NCBI GenBank assembly: GCA_020161295.1
Contig: JAIUOA010000011.1
Coordinates: 28,395 to 92,394 of the forward strand
Direction: 5' to 3'
DNA from: Bacillota bacterium
GTDB lineage: Bacteria > Bacillota > Clostridia > Peptostreptococcales > Acidaminobacteraceae
DNA length: 64,000 bases
Under the pieces are notes generated by a model that saw only the letters and a list, made by a program, of their open reading frames with translations, did not search any database and was not told where the DNA came from. The position numbers and the translations under genes were made by a program. Positions within the stretch are counted from its first letter, which is position 1, and each line of letters starts with the position of its first letter. This document shows positions 51,228 through 59,689 of the stretch, piece after piece.

Positions 51228-52097
51228 ATGTCACATGGACTCATGGGCAGTGGTTGCGAGCTGATCCTGCCAGATACGCCTCTTAAATCGCGTGAAGAAA
51301 TAGAAAGAAGCTTAATCAAGAAGTTTAGAAAGCCCATTTGGACGAAGTTCATCAAAGCGGTGAAGGAGTTCAAACTGGTAGAAGAGGGAGACCGCATCGG
51401 CATTGGCGTATCGGGCGGTAAAGACAGCCTTATGCTCTGTAAGCTGCTTCAGGAGCTGCAGAAGCACGGGGACGTGAAGTTCGAAATCGAGTACCTGGCC
51501 ATGGACCCAGGCTATCTTCCCATTAACGAGCAAATGATCAAAGAGAACTGTAAGCATCTCGGCATTCCCATTACGTATTTTGAGTCGAAAATATTCGAAG
51601 TGGTGGATAAGATTTCAAACGATTATCCGTGCTATCTATGCGCGAAAATGCGCAGAGGAACGCTCTATGCAAAGGCACAGGAGCTGGGCTGCAACAAGCT
51701 CGCTTTAGGACATCACTTCGACGACGTCATCGAAACACAGCTGATGAATATTTTCTACGCAGGCATGACGAAGACCATGATGCCGAGACTGAAATCCGAT
51801 AATTTTAAAGGGCTGGAGCTCATCAGACCGCTTTATTATGTACGCGAAGCGGATATTAAACACTTCATCAGCTATACGGGGTTAACGCCTATGAACTGTG
51901 GCTGTGTGGTGGCGGCGAAAAAGACCTCTAGTAAGCGTCGTGAGATGAAAGAGCTCATCGCCACCATGAAAAAGATTCATCCTGATGTGGACAAATGCAT
52001 CCTGCAGTCAGCGCATAATGTCCAGCTGGATTGCATCGTCGGTTGGCAAAAAGGCGATAAGAAGACGCATTTTATGGAAGAATATTCTTTAGATTAA
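51228..52097 (+). CDS. TtcA-family PP-loop ATPase (tRNA 2-thiocytidine synthase-like)
   Basis: The 289-residue protein has the PP-loop GVSGGKDSLML (about 59-69), a CxxC pair in YPCYLCAKMRRG (about 134-145) and another Cys motif in PMNCGC (about 222-227), with GHHFDDVIETQLMN between. Cys of this kind bind a 4Fe-4S cluster in TtcA, which thiolates C32 of tRNA. The N-terminus has an extra 25-residue stretch that includes CELILP. It is the last gene of the pfl operon by spacing (12 bp after the Fnr-like gene). Confidence 0.85.
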   Translation: MSHGLMGSGCELILPDTPLKSREEIERSLIKKFRKPIWTKFIKAVKEFKLVEEGDRIGIGVSGGKDSLMLCKLLQELQKHGDVKFEIEYLAMDPGYLPINEQMIKENCKHLGIPITYFESKIFEVVDKISNDYPCYLCAKMRRGTLYAKAQELGCNKLALGHHFDDVIETQLMNIFYAGMTKTMMPRLKSDNFKGLELIRPLYYVREADIKHFISYTGLTPMNCGCVVAAKKTSSKRREMKELIATMKKIHPDVDKCILQSAHNVQLDCIVGWQKGDKKTHFMEEYSLD

Positions 52098-52098
52098 T

Positions 52099-52136
52099 AA
52101 AAAGCCGCACGCTCCAGTATGGAGTTGCGGCTTTTC
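52099..52136 (+). terminator. Terminator of the pfl-fnr-ttcA-like operon
   Basis: AAAAGCCGCA(C)/TTGCGGCTTTT with an inner CTCC/GGAG stem, then TCTTAT. Confidence 0.85.
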
Positions 52137-52154
52137 TTATGTGATCTCGCTTAA

Positions 52155-52403
52155 TTAAAACACCATTTGTCTGACGACGACGGATTCTAGTAGCGCCAAC
52201 TCTTTTTCCATAGAGAGGATTTCCTCTTCTTTATTCGGTAAAAATTCGATGATGATTAATCCTCTAGAGCTACATTGACTATCGCCTGCTTCGTGTAAGC
52301 CTAAGCGTGTCTTGATGATGCAGCCGTGTTTCGTTAATAACTCCTGAACGCGGATGGCTTCATGCTCGCGATCGCCCACTTGAATTCCCATAATATAACG
52401 CAT
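52155..52403 (-). CDS. Small ACT/TM1266-like putative regulator
   Basis: The 82-residue protein has a ferredoxin-like ACT-type pattern: RYIMGIQVGDREHEAIRVQELLTKHG, then IKTRLGLHEAG, RGLIIIEFL and a last helix. It resembles the TM1266 group, named after hydrogenase maturation clusters. No hydrogenase gene is near, so the role is open. GGAGG places the start at ATG 52403. It is monocistronic. Confidence 0.7.
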   Translation of the reverse strand: MRYIMGIQVGDREHEAIRVQELLTKHGCIIKTRLGLHEAGDSQCSSRGLIIIEFLPNKEEEILSMEKELALLESVVVRQMVF

Positions 52404-52521
52404 CGATTTCCTCCAATAGATTAAGTTTTGACAATATTTTGTCATATTAAAAATACCCCCAGATAATAGGTGTTAAACACCCATTCCTAACCAAATATTT
52501 CGCTTTTTAGAGACGGTGAAC

Positions 52522-52551
52522 TTGACAGTGTCCACTGATTCGTGATATGAA
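52522..52551 (+). promoter_or_regulatory. Sigma-A promoter of the cysS T-box transcript
   Basis: TTGACA (52522-52527), 18-bp spacer, TATGAA (52546-52551), followed directly by the T-box leader. The 52446-52521 segment upstream holds only an IR GGTGTTAAACACC (about 52469-52482). Confidence 0.65.
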
Positions 52552-52556
52552 TAGAG

Positions 52557-52806
52557 TAACGCAATGATTGAGAAGAGTAGTCGTATAGGATGTTTTAGAG
52601 AGGGTTTGGCTGGTGAAAAAACCTACGGATGATACGATGAATGCCCTCAGGAGTGCAATTCGAAAAGCCCCCCTTAGGAACATGGCGATGTTCACGAATA
52701 GGAAGCTGATTAGAGGACGCCGGGTGATTCCGTTAAAGGTCGCAAGAGGATCAAACAAAGTGGAACCGCGAGTAACTCGCCTTTGTAATAAAGGGCGGGT
52801 TTTTTA
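52557..52806 (+). promoter_or_regulatory. T-box leader of cysS (specifier TGC, Cys)
   Basis: The T-box core AAAGTGGAACCGCG (52757-52770) is a variant of AGGGTGGWACCGCG. Stem I has GAGTAG (about 52574) on one side and GAATGCC on the other, with the closing pair TTGAG/CTCAG. TGC (52642-52644) is the specifier and codes for Cys. The terminator CGCCTTT/AAAGGGCG plus TTTTTT (52777-52806) completes the switch. Confidence 0.9.
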
Positions 52807-52825
52807 TATTCTATAAGGAGGCGTT

Positions 52826-54247
52826 ATGAAGTTATACAACTCATTATCGAGAAGCATCGAAGACTTTATTCCCTATCATGAAAAAACCGTTAAGCTCTAT
52901 ACTTGTGGACCGACGGTCTATAATTATGCGCATATCGGTAATCTTAGAACCTATATTCACGAGGATATTTTAGAGAAGACCCTTCGTCATTTGGGTTATG
53001 ATGTTAAACGCGTCATGAATATCACTGACGTAGGCCATCTGGAGTCTGATGCGGATGATGGCGAAGATAAAATGCTAAAGGGTGCGCTTAGAGAAAACAA
53101 AACCGTATGGCAGGTGGCAGAATACTATACAGAGGCCTTTTTTGCAGACTGCAAAAAGCTAAATATTCAAAAGCCCGAAATCATCGCGAAAGCCACTGAT
53201 TATATCCCACAATACATCGATTTTATTAAAGCGCTTGAGGAAAAAGGGTATACCTACTTTGCAAATGGTAACGTCTATTTCGATATCGCCAAGTTTCCTA
53301 AATACACGGCTTTGTCTAAAATGAATTTAGAAGAACTTCGCATCGCGCATCGTGACGATGTGGAAGAAGATCTCCATAAAAAGAACCCACAAGATTTCGT
53401 GCTTTGGTTCACCAAATCGAAGTTTGAAAATCAAGCCATGAAATGGGAATCGCCATGGGGCGTGGGTTATCCTGGTTGGCATATCGAATGTTCAGTCATC
53501 TCACTCACCAATCTGGGTGAGCAGCTGGATATCCACTGTGGTGGTGTGGATCATATTCCCGTCCATCATACAAATGAAATCGCTCAAACAGAGAGCTTTA
53601 CAGGAAAGGATTGGACCAAATACTGGTGGCACGCAGAGTTTCTCATCGAAAAGGATGGGAAAATGAGCAAGTCATCTGGAGAGTTCTTAACCGTATCGCT
53701 ATTAGAGAAAAAACAGTTTAGTCCCCTGTCATACCGCTATTTTGTTCTAAACTCGCATTATCGCAAGCAGCTTTCCTTTAGTTTCGACAGTCTCGAAATG
53801 GCACAAACGGCTTATGAAAAGCTGAGAAGACGCAGTGCGTCCCTTATCGCGGCATACGATGCCACTTTACCGCTTCAGTCATTAAGTGAACCTGCAAAGG
53901 GACTGATGGCGCGATTCGACGATTGCCTCGCCGACGACCTTAATACGGCAAATGCCATCACCGTATTATACGATGTGCTCAAAAGCGATGTTTCTGACAG
54001 CGAAAAAGCGCGATTGATTGCGGCCATGGATACGGTATTATCGCTGGATTTGCTCGTCCCAGTAGACGAAGTGAGCAGTGATGTTCACGAGGATGAGGTG
54101 GCCTGGATCGAGGAACAGATAGCCCTACGTGCTGAAGCGAAGAAGAGTAGGGACTTTGCTACGGCGGATCGTATACGCGATGCATTTAAAGAAAAAGGCA
54201 TCGTCATCACCGACACAGCTGAAGGCACCAAATGGACAAAAAATTAG
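52826..54247 (+). CDS. cysS: Cysteinyl-tRNA synthetase
   Basis: The 473-residue class I enzyme has the zinc Cys in YTCGPTVYN (about 27-35), HIGH-type HIGNLRTY (about 37-44), GGVDHIPVHHTNEIAQ and KMSKS in DGKMSKSSGE (about 269-278). AAGGAGG precedes the ATG. Expression is set by the upstream tRNA-Cys T-box. A terminator follows at once. Confidence 0.97.
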   Translation: MKLYNSLSRSIEDFIPYHEKTVKLYTCGPTVYNYAHIGNLRTYIHEDILEKTLRHLGYDVKRVMNITDVGHLESDADDGEDKMLKGALRENKTVWQVAEYYTEAFFADCKKLNIQKPEIIAKATDYIPQYIDFIKALEEKGYTYFANGNVYFDIAKFPKYTALSKMNLEELRIAHRDDVEEDLHKKNPQDFVLWFTKSKFENQAMKWESPWGVGYPGWHIECSVISLTNLGEQLDIHCGGVDHIPVHHTNEIAQTESFTGKDWTKYWWHAEFLIEKDGKMSKSSGEFLTVSLLEKKQFSPLSYRYFVLNSHYRKQLSFSFDSLEMAQTAYEKLRRRSASLIAAYDATLPLQSLSEPAKGLMARFDDCLADDLNTANAITVLYDVLKSDVSDSEKARLIAAMDTVLSLDLLVPVDEVSSDVHEDEVAWIEEQIALRAEAKKSRDFATADRIRDAFKEKGIVITDTAEGTKWTKN

Positions 54248-54272
54248 AGTTGAGATTTCTCAACTCTTTTTT
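54246..54272 (+). terminator. Terminator of cysS
   Basis: AGAGTTGAGA-TT-TCTCAACTCT followed by TTTTTT. Confidence 0.85.
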
Positions 54273-54292
54273 ATGTCCATTAAAGGGGGGAA

Positions 54293-54712
54293 TCAGTTAT
54301 GGTAATAGTCTCTCTGCATGATGAATCGTGCAGCTTCCGTGTCGAATTCCTTTATATGATTAAAGTATGTCTCGGTGATCAGGCGATCGAGCTTTGGAAT
54401 GAGCTCAATATCGTGTGGACTGCTTAAGATCTCATGGATTAAACGATTAAGGCCTTTAAGAAACCGAGCATGACTTCTTTTATGATTATCATAATTGCCA
54501 AAATGACTATACATCTGCATCATTTCTTCTTTTTCAAAATGGTCATAAACAAAATTTTCGAGGGATTTCGCGGCTTCCTTAATCTTCTTGTCTTCAGCCT
54601 GTTGCGTGATGAGGTTGCTTAAAAGCTGCGCTTTCCTGACAATCTCATGATTGTCCTGATCCACATTCACGTGCTGGGTTCTTAGCGAATCATCCCATTT
54701 ATAGATATGCAT
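54293..54712 (-). CDS. Bacteriohemerythrin
   Basis: The 139-residue four-helix protein has the di-iron ligands in order: His in DNHEIV (about 22), HFEKEE (H-x3-E, about 59-63), NHKRSHARF (H-x3-H, about 76-80) and HIKEFD (H-x4-D, about 121-126). It binds O2 and may scavenge or sense it in an anaerobe. GGAGG supports the start at ATG 54712; a longer frame upstream runs through the palindromic sites. The gene is divergent from the CoA-transferase operon. Confidence 0.93.
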   Translation of the reverse strand: MHIYKWDDSLRTQHVNVDQDNHEIVRKAQLLSNLITQQAEDKKIKEAAKSLENFVYDHFEKEEMMQMYSHFGNYDNHKRSHARFLKGLNRLIHEILSSPHDIELIPKLDRLITETYFNHIKEFDTEAARFIMQRDYYHN

Positions 54713-54780
54713 GGCTTCACCTCCTAATGTTATGTATACCCAAGTGGGGTAGTAAATAATCAGTGGATTAACTGAGAAAA

Positions 54781-54798
54781 TGTATCCGAATGGATACA
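54781..54798. promoter_or_regulatory. Upstream activator palindrome 1 (candidate EBP site)
   Basis: TGTATCCGAATGGATACA is a perfect 7-4-7 palindrome, centred about 149 bp upstream of the -24 GG of the sigma-54 promoter. It is repeated 40 bp further downstream. Confidence 0.7.
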
Positions 54799-54820
54799 CG
54801 CAAATAATTAACAATAGATG

Positions 54821-54838
54821 TGTATCCGAAATGATACA
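54821..54838. promoter_or_regulatory. Upstream activator palindrome 2 (candidate EBP site)
   Basis: TGTATCCGAAATGATACA differs from copy 1 at two positions. Centre-to-centre distance is 40 bp (about four helical turns). It lies 109 bp upstream of the -24 box, a usual enhancer distance. Confidence 0.7.
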
Positions 54839-54935
54839 CATCAGAATGGCGCGATTGGCCTTTCATTTCTGACGATTTATCCGTGAGTGGTTCATATGAG
54901 ACGATTTAGCGAGTCGGACGTGCGCAGCGGAGGGA

Positions 54936-54952
54936 TTGGCACAACTCTTGCT
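54936..54952 (+). promoter_or_regulatory. Sigma-54 (-24/-12) promoter of the CoA-transferase operon
   Basis: TTGGCACAACTCTTGCT matches the RpoN consensus, with GG (54938-54939) and GC (54950-54951) exactly 10 bases apart. Transcription should start near 54962. The atoD start lies about 40 bp further. Confidence 0.9.
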
Positions 54953-55003
54953 TATTATTAGGAATATAGGGATATTTACAACAAACGATTAATGGAGGCT
55001 TTA

Positions 55004-55651
55004 ATGAAGAAAGTGATTTCCATGGATGAAGCAATTTCTCATATTCAGGATGGGATGATGATTATGATCGGCGGTTTTCTCGCATGCGGAAGCCCTCATA
55101 AGATCATCGACGCCATCATCGAAAAAGGCGTAAAGGATTTGACGATTATAGGCAACGACACCGGATTTGTCGATAGAGGGATCGGCAAACTCGTGGTCAG
55201 CGGCCAAGCGAAAAAAGTAATCGTATCACACATTGGCACGAATAAGGAGACAGGCAGATTAATGAACGAAGGCAAGCTCGAGGTCGTACTCGTACCGCAG
55301 GGAACGTTAGCGGAGCAGGTGCGCGCGGGTGGCGCTGGATTAGGCGGCGTATTGACACCGATCGGTGTGGGTACACCGGTGGCAGAGGGCAAAGACCATC
55401 TCATCATCGATGGTAAGACCTATTTGCTGGAAAAGGCACTTAAGGCAGATGTGGCTTTAATTTTTGGCTCAAAGGTCGATGAGAAGGGCAACGTCTACTA
55501 TCATGAATCCACAAGAAATTTCAACCCACTTATGGCGACTGCAGCTGAAAAGGTCATCGTCGAGGCAGAGGAACTTGTGAAAGTCGGCGAGCTTGATCCG
55601 CATCTCGTGATGACACCAGGTCTGTTTGTCCAGTATATTGTGAAACCATAG
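55004..55651 (+). CDS. atoD: Acetoacetyl/acyl-CoA transferase subunit A
   Basis: The 215-residue protein is family I CoA-transferase alpha: GGFLACGSPHKIIDAI (about 24-39), GNDTGFVDRGIGKLV, and GAGLGGVLTPIGVGT (about 107-121). With subunit B it moves CoA between short-chain acids, such as acetate and butyrate. GGAGG gives the start ATG 55004; an ATG at 54992 in frame contains the Shine-Dalgarno itself. It is 9 bp before atoA. Confidence 0.93.
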   Translation: MKKVISMDEAISHIQDGMMIMIGGFLACGSPHKIIDAIIEKGVKDLTIIGNDTGFVDRGIGKLVVSGQAKKVIVSHIGTNKETGRLMNEGKLEVVLVPQGTLAEQVRAGGAGLGGVLTPIGVGTPVAEGKDHLIIDGKTYLLEKALKADVALIFGSKVDEKGNVYYHESTRNFNPLMATAAEKVIVEAEELVKVGELDPHLVMTPGLFVQYIVKP

Positions 55652-55660
55652 GAGGGTATT

Positions 55661-56308
55661 ATGGAAGCTAAAGATATTATCGCAAGACGCGTCGCATCGG
55701 AATTTAAGGATGGCGACGTGGTCAACTTAGGCATCGGACTTCCGACTCTGGTTCCTAATTTTATTCCTGAAGGAGTGGAGATTATCCTTCACTCGGAAAA
55801 TGGATTTACAGGCATCGGGCCTGCGCCTGAGGAAGACCAAGTAGATATGGACTTGGTCAATGCGGGCGGACTCCCCGTAACAATCATTCCAGGAGGGGTT
55901 TTCTTCGACAGCGCAATGTCCTTTACGATTATTCGTGGGGGCCATTTGGATGCCACCGTTCTCGGGGCGTTACAGGTAGACGAAGAAGGAAACCTCGCCA
56001 ACTGGATGATCCCAGGCAAGCTCGTTCCAGGTATGGGCGGCGCCATGGATCTCGTAGGCGGTGCAAAGAAAGTCATCGTGGCCATGACGCACACGGCTAA
56101 AGGTGAAATCAAAATTCTTAAGCGTTGTACGTTACCACTGACCGGTGCAAAAAAGGTCAGCAAAATCATCACTGAAATGGGCGTAATGGAAGTCACTCCA
56201 GAAGGGTTGGTGCTCACGGAATATAATACGGAGTATACAATCGAGGAAATCCAAGCGGTTACAGAAGCGACACTGATTATTTCTAAAGATATTAAGCCAA
56301 TGTTTTAA
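55661..56308 (+). CDS. atoA: Acetoacetyl/acyl-CoA transferase subunit B
   Basis: The 215-residue beta subunit has the catalytic Glu in HSENGFTGIGP (about residue 46), which forms the CoA thioester, and GGHLDATVLGALQVD (about 91-105), VPGMGGAMDLV (about 121-131). AGGAGG precedes the ATG. A terminator follows the stop. Control is by the upstream sigma-54 promoter. Confidence 0.93.
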   Translation: MEAKDIIARRVASEFKDGDVVNLGIGLPTLVPNFIPEGVEIILHSENGFTGIGPAPEEDQVDMDLVNAGGLPVTIIPGGVFFDSAMSFTIIRGGHLDATVLGALQVDEEGNLANWMIPGKLVPGMGGAMDLVGGAKKVIVAMTHTAKGEIKILKRCTLPLTGAKKVSKIITEMGVMEVTPEGLVLTEYNTEYTIEEIQAVTEATLIISKDIKPMF

Positions 56309-56324
56309 TCTTTAATTAAACGAT

Positions 56325-56373
56325 AAACCGATCCAAAGCATTCGTCAGTTCGAGGCTTGAGGATCGGTTTTTT
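56325..56373 (+). terminator. Terminator of atoDA
   Basis: AAACCGATCC/GGATCGGTTT outer stem with TTTTTT after it; the 26-base loop can form a short inner stem. Confidence 0.75.
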
Positions 56374-56490
56374 ATTTGGACTTTTATCGTGTATCAAAAT
56401 GGCGACAGTTTTCGAGTGAAGCCCTTTAAATCCTTTAAAAAGTAGTCTATAATGAAATTAATAATGGAACCTAAGACAACTGGAGGACTT

Positions 56491-57171
56491 ATGACTGTCA
56501 AATATGCCTTATTCGACTTCGATGGTACGTTAGTGGATTCTAATGACGCCGTCATCAACTCACTAAATCATGTGGCACTAGCATTTAGAGGCCATGCTTT
56601 TAATAAAGAGGAGCTTAACGAAATTTTAGGAAAACCTATTTATGAGCAAATGAAGTTCCTTTCTATAGACGAACACGAACGTTTAGTTGAAATGTACCGC
56701 GTGGAATACCGCCGCGTTCAGGATGAACTGACGAAAATCTACGATGGGATTTACGACATGCTTATCGCCCTTAAAGCGATGGGGATTAAAACGGGCATCG
56801 TCTCTAATAAAGGCCGTTCGGGTATTGATCATGGCCTTATACGATTTGACCTATCAGAGGTCATCGACGTCACAGTGTCCTATGATGATGTGGTTAGAGC
56901 AAAGCCATATGCCGATGGCATCTATAAAGCGCTCCAGCTCTTAGGTGTTGAAGAAGCGTCCATGAAAGAAGCGCTACATCAGACGCTCTTCGTGGGTGAT
57001 AGCGGCCATGATCTCGAGTCGGCGAGAAATGCAGGCTGCCGATCGGTACTTGTGGCTTGGACACTGATCGACATGCAGCAGCTAATGGTGCTTGGACCAG
57101 ACCATGTGGTTCATCATCCCGATGAAATCGTCGCGCTTTGTGAAAGGGTGCCTAATGCGTCGCCCGAATAA
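56491..57171 (+). CDS. HAD-family phosphatase (phosphoglycolate phosphatase/PpaX-like)
   Basis: The 226-residue protein has HAD motif I DFDGTLVDS (about 9-17), a helical cap domain, motif II/III in VSNKGR (about 111-116) and motif IV VGDSGHDLESA (about 169-179). It may hydrolyse phosphoglycolate, pyrophosphate or a sugar phosphate; sequence does not decide. GGAGG places the start at ATG 56491. It is 22 bp upstream of the sigma-54 activator gene. Confidence 0.88.
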   Translation: MTVKYALFDFDGTLVDSNDAVINSLNHVALAFRGHAFNKEELNEILGKPIYEQMKFLSIDEHERLVEMYRVEYRRVQDELTKIYDGIYDMLIALKAMGIKTGIVSNKGRSGIDHGLIRFDLSEVIDVTVSYDDVVRAKPYADGIYKALQLLGVEEASMKEALHQTLFVGDSGHDLESARNAGCRSVLVAWTLIDMQQLMVLGPDHVVHHPDEIVALCERVPNASPE

Positions 57172-57193
57172 TCGCCTCAAAAGTGGAGAAGCT

Positions 57194-58633
57194 ATGGAAA
57201 AAACGTATGAACAACTCAAATGGGAAATGGACATCCTGGACGAATTTATCGAGAAAGCTTACGAAGGGCTGATCATCGTCGATAAAGATGGAAAAATCGT
57301 TAAATTCAAATATGAAAAGTTTCTCGATGTGAAGGAAGAGGATGTCATCGGCAAGCATGTCACCGAGGTTATGGAAAACACCCGGCTTCATATCGTCATA
57401 AAAACAGGAACTCCCGAAATCGGTGATGTGCAAAATATAAAAGGGCATAATGTCCTCACCTCACGCATCCCCATCATCCGTGGTGGTGAGGTAGTGGGTG
57501 CTGTGGGTACGATTCTGTTTAAGGACATCCTGGAAGTGAAGCATCTCGCCGACCATTTGGAGCAGATGAAGCAGCACGTTAAAAAGTATAAACAGGAGCT
57601 TAAAAGGCTCAACCTGGCAAAATACTCCTTCGAGCAAATCCTGACAGTGGACCCTCATATGCTGAACCTCATCGAGATGGCGAAACGCGCTGCTGAAGGG
57701 AACGTGAGCGTGTATATCGAAGGGCAAAGCGGAACGGGAAAGGAATATTTCGCGCATGCCATACACGAAGCGAGCCTAAGACGCTATGGTCCTTTCGTTC
57801 GCATCAATTGCGCCAGCATTCCTAAGGACCTGTTCGAGTCTGAGCTTTTCGGGTATGAACCAGGTGCCTTTACGGGGGCCTCTACCCATGGTCGCTTAGG
57901 AAAATTCGAGCTGGCAAACGGTGGAACGATTTTTTTAGATGAGCTCAGTGCCATGCCCTATGAAATGCAAGCAAAGCTCCTTCGCGTCATCGAAGAGCGA
58001 GAGCTTGAGCGTGTGGGTGGCAATCAGCGGATACAGCTGGATGTCCGCTTTATCTCAGCCAGCAACGAAGCCCTTCATGAGGCCGTGAAGTCTGGTCGTT
58101 TTCGAAGCGACCTCTATTATCGCCTTAATGTGGTGCATCTGAAGCTACCCCCATTAAGCGAACGCCGACGGGATATTTTGTTTTTAGCGGATCACTTTTT
58201 GGAGTTGTTTTCGAAGGAGCGTTCCCAAAAGCCTGCGGGATTCTCTGAGGCGGCAAAAGCCGTGCTTGAGAATTACACCTGGCCAGGAAATGTGAGAGAG
58301 CTTAGAAACGTCATCGAAAGTGCCGTGAATCTCGCGAACCATGCGTTCATCGAAGACATCGATCTACCAAATTGGATACAGGAAAATACAGCCCAGGTGG
58401 CTATCAAGCCTATTCCGGAGCTTTTATCAGAAGCGGCCGGTGACCAACACCTCGATCTTTATGGGCTGATGGACCGTTTTGAGCGTGAGGTCATTTTAAA
58501 GGCGTTAAGTGATGCTGAGGGGAACCGTACGGAAGCCGCGAAGCGACTGGGGATTCACCGTACAGCGCTCTATAAGAAAATGGCAAAACTGGGGTTGAGT
58601 GAAGGTGAAAAAAGCCATGATGAATGCCAGTGA
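57194..58633 (+). CDS. Sigma-54-dependent activator (PAS-AAA+-Fis)
   Basis: The 479-residue protein has a PAS domain (about 10-130; LIIVDKDGKIVKF), a coiled linker, an AAA+ domain with Walker A GQSGTGKEYFAHAIH (about 176-190), the sigma-54 contact loop GAFTGA (about 224-229), Walker B GGTIFLDELSAM (about 241-252) and a C-terminal Fis HTH (EGNRTEAAKRLGIHRTALYK). It opens RpoN promoters. The only -24/-12 promoter I found in the window is that of atoDA, 2.2 kb upstream, with two matching palindromes, so it is the likely target. GGAG precedes ATG 57194. Confidence 0.93.
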   Translation: MEKTYEQLKWEMDILDEFIEKAYEGLIIVDKDGKIVKFKYEKFLDVKEEDVIGKHVTEVMENTRLHIVIKTGTPEIGDVQNIKGHNVLTSRIPIIRGGEVVGAVGTILFKDILEVKHLADHLEQMKQHVKKYKQELKRLNLAKYSFEQILTVDPHMLNLIEMAKRAAEGNVSVYIEGQSGTGKEYFAHAIHEASLRRYGPFVRINCASIPKDLFESELFGYEPGAFTGASTHGRLGKFELANGGTIFLDELSAMPYEMQAKLLRVIEERELERVGGNQRIQLDVRFISASNEALHEAVKSGRFRSDLYYRLNVVHLKLPPLSERRRDILFLADHFLELFSKERSQKPAGFSEAAKAVLENYTWPGNVRELRNVIESAVNLANHAFIEDIDLPNWIQENTAQVAIKPIPELLSEAAGDQHLDLYGLMDRFEREVILKALSDAEGNRTEAAKRLGIHRTALYKKMAKLGLSEGEKSHDECQ

Positions 58634-59222
58634 ATCCCATAGAATTTTTATCGGCATCGCGCTTCCTGAACCGCTGAAGCGGGCGTTAGGTGAGGTGCAG
58701 CACGCTTTTAAGCTAAGGGCTGTAAAGGGTAAATGGCCATCGCCGGATTATTTCCATGTGACGCTCAAATACATTGGCACCACTGAAATCGAACGGATAA
58801 ACGAGATAACACAGGTGATTTCAGAGGCCGTAGCGAAGACACCGCCGTTCACCTTAACGCTAGGCAGCTTTGCATCGTTTGGATTTAATACGACCGGTGG
58901 ACATGTGAGCCTACGCATTCTCTATCAAATCATCGAGAGTGATGCGTTCTTAAACGCCCTTTATGCCAATCTAGAAGCCGCGCTCGACAGTTTGGGAATC
59001 GCGAAAGAAACACGTCCATACACACCCCATATTACGCTGGGCAAGGATGTGAGGATGCCAGATTTTGCTTATGAACAGCTTAAACTTGAGCAACAAACAA
59101 CCGTTATACTCGCCTTAAATGAGGAGGTAACGGTGGCGGCTATTCAGGTGTTTAAATCGGAAAATGTCCATGGAAGCATGCAATATGTTCCGATTAGAGA
59201 GATAAAATTAGGAGGGAAATGA
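58617..59222 (+). CDS. thpR: RNA 2',3'-cyclic phosphodiesterase (ThpR, 2H family)
   Basis: The two HxTx motifs of the 2H fold are HVTLKYIG (about residues 44-51) and HITLGKD (about 135-141), spaced as in ThpR. The family cleaves or joins RNA 2',5' and cyclic phosphates. The start overlaps the end of the activator gene by 17 bp (ATG 58617, AAGGTG upstream; 58620 is also possible), so the two are coupled. Confidence 0.9.
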   Translation: MMNASESHRIFIGIALPEPLKRALGEVQHAFKLRAVKGKWPSPDYFHVTLKYIGTTEIERINEITQVISEAVAKTPPFTLTLGSFASFGFNTTGGHVSLRILYQIIESDAFLNALYANLEAALDSLGIAKETRPYTPHITLGKDVRMPDFAYEQLKLEQQTTVILALNEEVTVAAIQVFKSENVHGSMQYVPIREIKLGGK

Positions 59223-59223
59223 G

Positions 59224-59688
59224 ATGGGTATCGAGGAAGTCAAAGCACATTTGAAGAAATTTAAAAAGGATGCAGATGTCATCGAAATTCAAGGGTCGAC
59301 GGCTACGGTGGAACTGGCAGCGGCCGCGCTGGGAGTGGAAGCGGCTAAGATCGCTAAAACCCTGACATTTAGAAATGGCGACAGTGCAATGCTGATCACC
59401 GTAGCGGGGGATGCGAAAATTGATAATACGAAGTTCAAGAACACCTTTGGATTTAAAGCCCGTATGCTCAGCCCGGATGAGGTGCTGGAGTGGACAGGGC
59501 ATGCCGTGGGAGGGATTTGCCCATTTGGGATCGCTAAACCCATCGATGTGTGGATTGATGATTCTTTAAAGCGTTTTGATTATGTCTATCCAGGCTGTGG
59601 AAGCTCAAATTCCATGATCAAGCTCACCCCTGAGGAAGTGGAAGCCTATGCGCTTGCAAAAGGATGGGTGGATGTCTGTAAGCTTTAG
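59224..59688 (+). CDS. YbaK/EbsC-family aminoacyl-tRNA deacylase
   Basis: The 154-residue protein matches the YbaK/ProX editing fold: AKTLTFRNGD (about 44-53), the conserved catalytic Lys-type ITVAGDAKIDNTKFK (about 59-73), VGGICPFG (about 99-106) and YPGCGSSNSMIKL (about 125-137). It clears mischarged tRNA such as Ala- or Cys-tRNA-Pro. GGAGGG precedes the ATG, which lies 1 base after the thpR stop, in one operon. Confidence 0.93.
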   Translation: MGIEEVKAHLKKFKKDADVIEIQGSTATVELAAAALGVEAAKIAKTLTFRNGDSAMLITVAGDAKIDNTKFKNTFGFKARMLSPDEVLEWTGHAVGGICPFGIAKPIDVWIDDSLKRFDYVYPGCGSSNSMIKLTPEEVEAYALAKGWVDVCKL

Positions 59689-59689
59689 G

